Below are positions 7,024 to 12,887 of a stretch of DNA of 13,466 bases, piece after piece. Every line of letters begins with the position of its first letter. Positions within the stretch are counted from its first letter, which is position 1. The position numbers and the translations under genes were made by a program. This DNA is from Methanoregula sp. UBA276 (lineage in GTDB: Archaea > Halobacteriota > Methanomicrobia > Methanomicrobiales > Methanospirillaceae): contig DANA01000001.1 of the NCBI GenBank assembly GCA_002508495.1, positions 3,870 to 17,335 of the forward strand, read 5' to 3'. The notes under the pieces are model-generated. The model saw only the letters and a list, made by a program, of their open reading frames with translations. It was not told where the DNA came from and made no database searches.

Positions 7024-7057
7024 CCACCCCTCTTTTGATCGGACAGGGAAACTGCCA

Positions 7058-7074
7058 GATAACGGTGCGTTATC
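7058..7074. other. Hairpin in the convergent dedA / coiled-coil gene spacer
   Basis: GATAAC (7058-7063) and GTTATC (7069-7074) are perfect inverted 6-base arms around the loop GGTGC. It lies 35 bases after the dedA stop, next to a T4 run at 7032-7035, and may mark the 3' end of the dedA transcript. A separate 10-base perfect palindrome, CGCACGTGCG, lies at 7089-7098. Nothing else is seen in this 138-base spacer. Confidence 0.4.
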
Positions 7075-7148
7075 CCCCATTCCACGATCGCACGTGCGTT
7101 CAGCACGAAAAATATGCCAGCGCTCGGAAATGCAAACGATAGATTACC

Positions 7149-7156
7149 AAAAAAAA
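7149..7156 (-). terminator. Oligo-T terminator of the receiver/coiled-coil gene
   Basis: On the minus strand an uninterrupted run of eight T follows the stop codon (7164-7162) after only five bases. Runs of T in the coding strand are enough to end transcription by archaeal RNA polymerase. Confidence 0.7.
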
Positions 7157-7161
7157 GATCT

Positions 7162-10100
7162 TCAGGATGGCCGGTACCCGAGAGACCGGGCAAGCGAGAT
7201 CATCTCGTGGACCTGAGTTTCCTGATGGCGGGTAAGCCGCCGGCCTTTCTGGATGAGCCGGCCCATCTTCACGATCTGGAGCCGCTGGTCCTGCGACAGG
7301 GCACCGGAATGGTGTGCCCACTTGAGGAGGTCAAACCATTGCGAACGGTTAAGGGATACCCCGGCACCCATGGGCAGAGGCACAAATGACGGGCCGGATG
7401 TGGACTGGACTTCGGAATCGTCGTCCGCCCATTCATCCCCACCGGCCGGTACAGATTCTTCCTCATCCCCGGGCAGGTCTTCATCATCCGGTTCCCCGCC
7501 AAAGGCTGGCTCTTCATCTTCACCCGGAAGAATCTCATCCACGGCCATGATGCCGGGCACTGCTACCGGATCGGCTTCGCGGATGATGGAAACTGCCGGT
7601 AACTCTTCCTCATCAGTGTCCTCTTCAGGTTCATCTTCGAAAAGGTCCTCAACGCTGGTGACCCGGAGGGGAGATGATTCCCCGGCAGGTTCATCACCAG
7701 CGGGAGTACCGGCGGAACCGGGTTGCGGCGACAGCACGGCAGCAGCGAACCGTTCATTGTCGGTCACATGGTCCTCCCACTCATCGGCAAGGGCCGTCCG
7801 TGCCTGTTCGATCTCATCCTCGAGTTCCGTGACACGCGCGGTTGCCCGCTCGTTCTCCTCCCGGAAGGTCTGCACCTGTTCTGCCAGCACCCCGATACGG
7901 TCCTTCGCATCAGCCAGTTCCTGGGAAAGGTTTCGGATCTGGCTCTCGCCGGCATCCTCAAGCGACCGTACCCGCTCCTCGGCTGCACGGCGCTCTTCGC
8001 ATTCGGCGTCCAGCAGTTTCTGCAGGCGATCGCGTTCGGTTGCTGCCTGCTGCACCGCAGCATTCACCTTCTCGCTCACCTGGAGTGCAGAACGAGCTTC
8101 ATCCTCACCAGACCTGCGCTGGCGCCGTTCTGCTTCAAGGTCTGCCTTTACCCTCCCCAGCTCATCGGAGAGTGCCCGGACCTGCCGGTCGGCATCGGCC
8201 TGCTCACCGGAAGCAACGGTTAACTTCTCTTCAAGAGACCGTACCTGGGAAAGGGTCTCGGCAAGCCGGCCGTCAAGGGCTGTCCGCTCTATCGTGGCAG
8301 CGGCAAGCTCCTGTTGTACCCGTGCAAGGTTGTCGCGGTGGGACGTGAGGTCTGATTTCACCACTTCCTGCGTCCCTTTCAGCGAGGAGAGAGCTTCGTC
8401 CCGCTCACGGACTGCCCCCTGCAGTGACTTCCGGGTATCCTCATGCTGCTTCCGCTCAAGTTCAAGGGCTGCCCGGAGATCGCCGGTCTCGGATTCAAGC
8501 GCCCGGACGCGGGCCATGGTCTGTGCTCCCGCATCCTTGAGCTCGCTGCAGATCTGTTCCAGTTCAGAAACATTCTGCCCTTTTTCCCCGAGTTTCTCCC
8601 GCAGGGATAAAAGATCCTTTTCCAGGGACTGGACTTTATCGCGTGCCTGTACTGCCGCGGTCTTCTCTGCGGTAAAGGCGCTATCCAGTTCGGCAGCATG
8701 CCGGTTCTTCTCTTCAATCTCCGAACGGAGCTGGCCCAGTTCTCCCTCAAGGGAACGGATCTTTTCCCGGGCCTGTGCTGCCGCGGTCTTCTCTGCCGCA
8801 AACGCGCTATCCAGTTCAGAAGCCTGCCGGTTCTTCTCTTCGATCTCCGAACGGAGCTGATCCAGTTCTCCCTCAAGGGAACTAATCTTTTCCCGGGCCT
8901 GTTCGATACTTGATCTCTCCGTTGCACATGCCCGTTCGAGCTCATCAATCCGCTGGCTCTTCCCATCGAGAGCAGCAGCGGCAGTTTCGCCTGCTGCACG
9001 GGCCGCATCGAGCTCCTGTTTCAGGTCACCGGCAGCTTTTTTCAGGTTGTTCTCTGCCTGCTCTTTTGCAGATGTGAGGTCTGCCAGCTCTTTTTCCAGC
9101 GTGCTGATCCGTTCCTTGTCTGCAGAAAGCTCGTCGCGGAACGCCACGATCTCGGATGCCTGCTGCCGTGCAGTACCCTTGAGTTCATCGATGATCCGGG
9201 TCAGGTCCTGCTCGGACTGGGCCTTTGCAAGGATGAGCGATTTGTTCTCCTGCTCAACTGCCTGAGCGCGGTTCTTCTCGGACGAACAGGCAGTTTTTAC
9301 CTGCTCGCATTCAAGCGTGAGGGCCCGGCAGGTCTTCTCCAGTTGCTCCTTTGCCGGCACCAGTTCTGCAAGAGTTGTCTCCAGTTCGGTCTTTTTGGCG
9401 GTCTTTCGGTCAAGGGACTCCAATGTTGCCGTAAGTTCGGCCTGAACGCGAGAGAGTTCCTCGTTCAGTAACGCGATCTGCCGGCCCAGTTCACCGGCTT
9501 CGGCAATGTGCCGCCGGTCAGCGTCTTCCTTCTCGCTGGTGAGCACCCGGACACGGTCTTCGGTCTCCCCGATGAGGTTCTTGTTTGCTTCGCGTTCCTG
9601 CACGAGGAATTCCTTCTCCCGGCTTAAGTCCGCGACCTGCAATGCTTTATCCCGCAGTTCATTGTTGAGGGCAGAGATCGCTGTTTCCCGCTGCTTTAAG
9701 TTGTCGTTCAATGCCGCAATCACCCTGCCCTGTTCAGCGGCAACCTCGCCGGCCTTAAAAGCATCCTGCCGGAGCTGCGCGATCTCCGATTCGGCACGGT
9801 TCAGTTCACCGGATTTATTGACGGCGATCTCAAAGGAGGAGAGGAGGAATTCAAGCAGCTTGCGCCGGTCTGCGGTGACAACGAACATATGATCGTCATG
9901 CTGGATCTTGAACTGGGTCTTTATCTGCTCGAGCGTCTGCCGTTCCACCGGGGTAACGAGCATGCCCTCGACCAGTGACTGGAGGTACGGGGGATCATAC
10001 GGGTATGCAATGAAGTTGTCCGCATTGCAGTCAAGGACAAAGAGGAGGTCGGAGAGGCTTGATGCCCGGGTCATGATAAGGACCGGAACCATCCAGAGGT

Positions 10101-10347
10101 CGCCATCTGCCTTGATCTGCCGGCAGATCCCGAATGCCGTATCGCCAAGCGACAGGGAATCACAGATGAGGAGGTTCGGCTTTCCAAAACGAAGGGTCTC
10201 GAAGAGATAATTGACATCGGAAAAAGGGGTTACCCGGTACCCTTTCTGCTCCAGGTGCTCCGTTATGAGCGGGGCATCGGATTCACTCTCAGAGAGGAGG
10301 AAGATATCAATCGTGTTCTCTATTCCATCGGACAGGGGGTCGTTCAT
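7162..10347 (-). CDS. Degenerate receiver domain fused to a giant coiled coil, acidic linker and helical C-terminal domain
   Basis: An about 1061-aa protein (1070 aa if ATG 10374 is used; numbers below use that frame). Residues 21-140 form a receiver-like domain: D72 in LLICDSLSL matches the phosphorylated aspartate and T102 the switch Thr. The usual acidic pair is replaced by SESES (28-32), and the invariant Lys by Y124 in FIAYP, so it probably does not switch normally. FVVTADRRKLLEFLLSSFE (164-182) resembles the linker after receivers in methanogen signalling proteins. Heptad coiled coil runs from about 185 to 870, with 42-residue repeats near 490-580. An acidic stretch (907-990) leads to a helical domain (1007-1070, LNRSQWFDLLKWAHHSG to SLARSLGYRPS). 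ATG 10347 has GAGAG at a good distance; ATG 10374 would be leaderless. It stands alone between its own promoter and terminator. A scaffold role like FrzS/AglZ is inference; an enzyme function is not visible. Confidence 0.92.
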   Translation of the reverse strand: MNDPLSDGIENTIDIFLLSESESDAPLITEHLEQKGYRVTPFSDVNYLFETLRFGKPNLLICDSLSLGDTAFGICRQIKADGDLWMVPVLIMTRASSLSDLLFVLDCNADNFIAYPYDPPYLQSLVEGMLVTPVERQTLEQIKTQFKIQHDDHMFVVTADRRKLLEFLLSSFEIAVNKSGELNRAESEIAQLRQDAFKAGEVAAEQGRVIAALNDNLKQRETAISALNNELRDKALQVADLSREKEFLVQEREANKNLIGETEDRVRVLTSEKEDADRRHIAEAGELGRQIALLNEELSRVQAELTATLESLDRKTAKKTELETTLAELVPAKEQLEKTCRALTLECEQVKTACSSEKNRAQAVEQENKSLILAKAQSEQDLTRIIDELKGTARQQASEIVAFRDELSADKERISTLEKELADLTSAKEQAENNLKKAAGDLKQELDAARAAGETAAAALDGKSQRIDELERACATERSSIEQAREKISSLEGELDQLRSEIEEKNRQASELDSAFAAEKTAAAQAREKIRSLEGELGQLRSEIEEKNRHAAELDSAFTAEKTAAVQARDKVQSLEKDLLSLREKLGEKGQNVSELEQICSELKDAGAQTMARVRALESETGDLRAALELERKQHEDTRKSLQGAVRERDEALSSLKGTQEVVKSDLTSHRDNLARVQQELAAATIERTALDGRLAETLSQVRSLEEKLTVASGEQADADRQVRALSDELGRVKADLEAERRQRRSGEDEARSALQVSEKVNAAVQQAATERDRLQKLLDAECEERRAAEERVRSLEDAGESQIRNLSQELADAKDRIGVLAEQVQTFREENERATARVTELEDEIEQARTALADEWEDHVTDNERFAAAVLSPQPGSAGTPAGDEPAGESSPLRVTSVEDLFEDEPEEDTDEEELPAVSIIREADPVAVPGIMAVDEILPGEDEEPAFGGEPDDEDLPGDEEESVPAGGDEWADDDSEVQSTSGPSFVPLPMGAGVSLNRSQWFDLLKWAHHSGALSQDQRLQIVKMGRLIQKGRRLTRHQETQVHEMISLARSLGYRPS
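8645..8900 (-). repeat. 126-base tandem repeat encoding a 42-residue coiled-coil unit
   Basis: Two near-identical 126-base units and the start of a third are seen: the marker GCCTG recurs at 8645, 8771 and 8897, exactly 126 apart. The plus-strand reading CCGCGGTCTTCTCTGC and the block ending in TCTCCCTCAAGGGAAC are shared. The unit encodes 42 residues (SLEGELxQLRSEIEEKNR, then the A-E-L-D-S-A-F-x-A-E-K-T-A-A block), which is six heptads. Duplication therefore lengthens the rod without breaking its register. Confidence 0.85.
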
Positions 10348-10390
10348 GACAATCTCTCGCGTACGTAAGAGCATTCAACCGCAGATATGC

Positions 10391-10420
10391 CTGATATATA
10401 ATTTTATATTCTCTATTATA
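10391..10420 (-). promoter_or_regulatory. Promoter (TATA region) of the receiver/coiled-coil gene
   Basis: A 30-base stretch of almost pure A/T reads on the minus strand TATAATAGAG, AATATAAAAT and TTATATATCAG in turn. It gives three overlapping TATA-like boxes with start points predicted between about 10390 and 10372. That leaves a leader of about 25-45 bases for ATG 10347, or a near-leaderless message for ATG 10374. It is the strongest promoter-like composition in the window. Confidence 0.65.
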
Positions 10421-10474
10421 GCATTTCTGGTCGAAAGGGGCGTATTGGTCGCGATGTTGCGTAAAATCAGCAAG

Positions 10475-10492
10475 AAAAAAGGCGAAAAAAAA
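10475..10492 (-). terminator. Double oligo-T terminator of the merR-type gene
   Basis: Right after the TAG stop of the MerR-family gene the minus strand has a run of eight T (10492-10485) and, after CGCC, a run of six T (10480-10475). This separates it from the coiled-coil gene, which has its own promoter downstream. Confidence 0.72.
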
Positions 10493-10496
10493 TATT

Positions 10497-11357
10497 CTAC
10501 GAAATTTTTCCGCGCGTTCTGGTATCAATCGGGATCTGCAGCTCGGTCAGGAGCTCGTCCTCGGGCACGGTGTTCGGATCGTTGAGATATACCTCCCGGT
10601 GGGGGCCGGTTGCGGTAAATTCCCGTTCTTCGGCATATGCGCCGATCCGCGACCATGCGGCGTGAAGTCCCGCATAGGACCCCCTGTGGATAAGCGAAAG
10701 CACGGTGCCGCCCGAAAGCGTACGGATTTCCACATCCGGGTCACTGACCAGGATCCTGCCGGAAACGGGTGCGGCACATTCAACGGTTGCATCCTTTTCC
10801 CGGTATTCCTGGTCATGGTAGATCGACATAAACGGGCCGGTGATCGCAACACCGTTTCTCTGGTTCTCTAAAGAATAGAGCTGGGTGCAGAGGTCGCCCA
10901 TCAGGAGGGTTATCGTCTCAGCATAACTGCCGACTCCGCGCTTCCCGACAATACGCTGGGGCGCGATTTCTTTTACCACAGGTTCGTTGCATGACATGAA
11001 CATCATCTCCAGCGAGGCTTCCGGTTCTCTTAGGAGTGCCTCAATCTGCTGTAACCGTGCAACTTCCGACCGGATTGCCGACCGGCGCCGGCAAAAGAGC
11101 TGACGGATGGTATCATGGTCACCGGTTTTACGGGCAGCAAGGATTGTTTTTGTCTCGGCAAGCGTAAACCCGAGCCCGCACAGCTCCTTGATGGAAACAC
11201 CGGTCGCAATCTGCTCACCGGTGTAATAGCGGTAGCCGGTTGCGATATCCCGTGTAGCAGGGACAAGAAGGCCCCGCTCATCATACAGTCGCAGCGCTTT
11301 TGGGGAGAGCCGGGTGATGAGCGAGAACCTGCCGATAGGGATCCGGTCGTAAGGCAT
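10497..11357 (-). CDS. MerR-family transcriptional regulator with GyrI-like effector domain (BmrR-like)
   Basis: A 286-aa one-component regulator. Residues 7-26 (IPIGRFSLITRLSPKALRLY) form the helix-turn-helix, and DERGLLVPATRDIATGYRYYT (27-46) the wing of the MerR DNA-binding domain. A coiled-coil dimer helix spans about 75-110 (ILAARKTGDHDTI to ALLREPEAS). The rest (about 122-282, from VVKEIAPQRIVGKRGVGSY to the LLTELQIPIDT end) is a GyrI/BmrR-like domain that binds hydrophobic cations or drugs in known members. There are no metal-binding cysteines of the MerR/CueR type. The frame extends to TTG 11387, but ATG 11357 fits the normal MerR N-terminus, has GGTG just before it, and lies about 25-30 bases from the TATA box at 11385-11393. 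It diverges from the 2H phosphoesterase gene, a likely regulatory target along with itself. Its ligand is not known. Confidence 0.95.
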   Translation of the reverse strand: MPYDRIPIGRFSLITRLSPKALRLYDERGLLVPATRDIATGYRYYTGEQIATGVSIKELCGLGFTLAETKTILAARKTGDHDTIRQLFCRRRSAIRSEVARLQQIEALLREPEASLEMMFMSCNEPVVKEIAPQRIVGKRGVGSYAETITLLMGDLCTQLYSLENQRNGVAITGPFMSIYHDQEYREKDATVECAAPVSGRILVSDPDVEIRTLSGGTVLSLIHRGSYAGLHAAWSRIGAYAEEREFTATGPHREVYLNDPNTVPEDELLTELQIPIDTRTRGKIS

Positions 11358-11375
11358 TGTTACACCATGGTATGC

Positions 11376-11417
11376 TTCCGGAAACAATATAGGGTGTCGC
11401 AGTCTGCCCCGGGACAG
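11376..11417. promoter_or_regulatory. Divergent control region: TATA box and inverted repeats upstream of the merR-type gene
   Basis: The minus strand has CCTATATTG (11393-11385), a good TATA box for the MerR-family gene. Flanking it are TTCCGGAA (11376-11383, perfect 8-base palindrome) and CTGCCCCGGGACAG (11404-11417, 12 of 14 positions symmetric). Either could be the operator for autoregulation. The 179-base spacer to the divergent gene otherwise holds only the TATA-like AACTATACAG (11492-11501) for the plus-strand gene. Confidence 0.5.
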
Positions 11418-11491
11418 GGTTTTTGCAAGAGACGAGAACGGAGTGCGAACGTTTATTGCAGAATCCCTTGAAAATGATTATCCGGACCAGG

Positions 11492-11501
11492 AACTATACA
11501 G
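11492..11501 (+). promoter_or_regulatory. Candidate TATA box of the 2H phosphoesterase gene
   Basis: AACTATACAG lies about 40 bases before ATG 11537. A transcript would start near 11521, leaving a leader of about 16 bases. This agrees with the start chosen for the gene and argues against the upstream in-frame ATGs at 11423 and 11474. Confidence 0.45.
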
Positions 11502-11536
11502 TTTTTGCGTATCATTTTTTCCCGGCTCATAAATCC

Positions 11537-12169
11537 ATGACACGCTATCTCATCGACATAAGGCTGATGGGGCCCGTAAAACGCCAGATCGAGAAACTCA
11601 GCCGCAACCTTGAGGAGCGCTTCCGGCTGGGGAACCAGCTGGCGGTCCCGCACATCACGCTTGTCGGACCCTTTTACACGGAGCATGAGGACCGGCTTTC
11701 CGAAGATTTTTCCCGCATCTGCCAGGAACAACAAGGGGTGCCAAACTACGATGTCGGCGGGTATGGCGTCTTTCCGGCAACCCGGGTCGTCTTTGTCACG
11801 GTCACTCCCGACCACGCCCTCCGAAAGTTCCGCTTCCGGCTCGCGCAGGCAATCGCACCCTACTGCACGCTGCGGGAGTATGACCGCGACAATTTGGATG
11901 ACTTCAGGTTCCATGCAACACTTGCGATGAAACTGGACTGGCTCACCTTCCAGCGGGTACGCTGGTATATCAGGAATTGTGAGCCGGTCATCCACCGGTA
12001 CCACCCTATCCGTGCAACGCTCCTGAAAAACTCCCGGATTGTCTGCGAGTACGATTTTCTGCAGGAGCGGATGCTCAGCCCGACGCAGGCTATGAGCCGG
12101 GCAACCTTCATGCGGGATCTCGCCATCATCCGGGCATGGGAGAGCGGGGAGCAAGAATCAGCTCCCTGA
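11537..12169 (+). CDS. 2H phosphoesterase / 2'-5' RNA ligase family protein
   Basis: A 210-aa protein of the 2H superfamily, whose members open 2',3'-cyclic phosphates or join/cut 2'-5' RNA linkages. The two catalytic motifs H-x-T are VPHITLVGPF (H39, T41) and FRFHATLAM (H126, T128), each followed by a hydrophobic strand. The spacing of 87 residues between the histidines and the overall length fit the family (ThpR-like enzymes are about 180-190 aa; this copy has a somewhat longer C-terminal helix, about 175-205). It is closer to the 2_5_RNA_ligase2 (PF13563-like) pattern than to classic ThpR. The frame stays open to 11423, but the first 38 codons lack typical third-position GC and the family N-terminus (MTRYLIDIRL) starts here. 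It diverges from the MerR-type regulator. Substrate in archaea is uncertain: tRNA splicing ends or cyclic nucleotides are both possible. Confidence 0.9.
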   Translation: MTRYLIDIRLMGPVKRQIEKLSRNLEERFRLGNQLAVPHITLVGPFYTEHEDRLSEDFSRICQEQQGVPNYDVGGYGVFPATRVVFVTVTPDHALRKFRFRLAQAIAPYCTLREYDRDNLDDFRFHATLAMKLDWLTFQRVRWYIRNCEPVIHRYHPIRATLLKNSRIVCEYDFLQERMLSPTQAMSRATFMRDLAIIRAWESGEQESAP

Positions 12170-12287
12170 ATCCGGCAGGTTCTCTCCAAAGGAAAAATGA
12201 GTCCCTCGTTGTCCGTGCCACAATAACCGGGCAGAATTCGCGGCTGCATCCAAAAATTCATCAGCTCCCCCGCACGTGTCAGTACGT

Positions 12288-12623
12288 ATGCAGTTGCCGG
12301 TAGTTTTTGACATCATCAATTTTTTTGCCCTGATTCTCGGGGTTGCCGGGGCAGTCCTCATCATATATGGCGGAATTCGGGCAATTGTCAAAGTCCTGTT
12401 CATTGAAATCCGGAGAGGTGCCTACACCTACAATGTTGTTCGGCGGGAACTGACCGACAAGATCGTTTTCGGCCTAGAATTCCTCATCGCTGCCGATATT
12501 CTCACCACGCTGATTGGCCCGACGCAGGAAGAACTCATCAACCTCGCGGTGGTTGTCGTGATCCGGACCATCCTGGGATATTTCCTTGCAAAAGAGGCCG
12601 CAGAGTTCGATCTCCAGGGATAA
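12288..12623 (+). CDS. DUF1622 family membrane protein
   Basis: A 111-aa membrane protein of unknown function that matches the DUF1622 family. The first helix is FDIINFFALILGVAGAVLIIYGG (about 7-29). Next is an amphipathic basic segment ending in VVRRELTDKIVFGLEFLIAADIL, the most conserved part of the family. A second helix covers that segment's end, then a short loop, GPTQEELINLA, leads to a third helix, VVVVIRTILGYFLAKEAAEFD. Family members are usually 105-130 aa, so it is complete. GTG 12276 is in frame and would add four residues; neither start has a clear ribosome site. The A-rich CAAAAATTCA (12251-12260) could be a weak TATA box giving a short leader for ATG 12288. It follows the 2H phosphoesterase by about 118 bases on the same strand; I see nothing but weak promoter sequence between them. 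Confidence 0.88.
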   Translation: MQLPVVFDIINFFALILGVAGAVLIIYGGIRAIVKVLFIEIRRGAYTYNVVRRELTDKIVFGLEFLIAADILTTLIGPTQEELINLAVVVVIRTILGYFLAKEAAEFDLQG

Positions 12624-12636
12624 ATAAGGCCAATAC

Positions 12637-12661
12637 CTTTTGGGGGCTCCTCGCTATTTTT
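12637..12661 (+). terminator. Oligo-T runs after the DUF1622 gene
   Basis: CTTTT (12636-12640) and ATTTTT (12656-12661) follow the stop codon at 12621-12623 on the coding strand, 14 and 34 bases downstream. They are short for archaeal terminators but no better signal is present. Confidence 0.4.
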
Positions 12662-12857
12662 GGGGGTAAGATACGCTGCTAAAATACCAGTGAGGGGGGC
12701 CCGGCTCATGGCATCCCCGAGTCACGGCGGGGTGAGATTGTTGAACAGGTACTCATTAAAACCACCGCGGGGGCGTCCCTTCGGGGGCGGCGGAGTTGAT
12801 CCTACCGGGGGTTTGGGGGCGGCGAGCCCCCGTCAACCTGTTTACCAGAGTTCTGGT
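12642..12857. repeat. G-tract-rich noncoding stretch with nested inverted repeats
   Basis: This convergent spacer shows no believable gene. It holds at least eight runs of four or more G on the plus strand and several hairpins. CCCCG/CGGGG (12715-12719 with 12728-12732), GGGGGC/GCCCCC (12815-12820 with 12826-12831) and ACCAGA/TCTGGT (12844-12849 with 12852-12857) are local. AACAGGT/ACCTGTT (12744-12750 with 12836-12842) and GGGGGCTC/GAGCCCCC (12642-12649 with 12824-12831) are long range. TCGGGGGCGGCGG (12781-12793) and TTGGGGGCGGCGA (12813-12825) are near-direct repeats. It may be a dispersed intergenic repeat, a degenerate miniature element or a structured RNA; none can be chosen from one copy. 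Confidence 0.5.
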
Positions 12858-12887
12858 TTCCCCCACAACAGCGAAAAGCCACTTCTG

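Noticed and set aside
7253..8860. Plus-strand frame of 535 codons opposite the coiled-coil gene
   Set aside because: It is almost only Ser, Arg and Ala, the mirror of Glu/Leu/Ala-rich heptad codons; no start signal and no domain.
7162..10374. SMC/Rad50-type ATPase as an explanation for the coiled-coil protein
   Set aside because: There is no Walker A or Walker B motif at either end; the N-terminal domain is receiver-like and the C-terminal domain is a small helical unit.
11423..11536. N-terminal extension of the 2H phosphoesterase from ATG 11423
   Set aside because: These codons run through the divergent promoter region and a TATA-like box, and the family N-terminus begins at ATG 11537.
12642..12857. 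CRISPR array or insertion sequence in the G-rich spacer
   Set aside because: The repeats are unequal, mostly inverted and not regularly spaced, and no transposase or cas gene is present.
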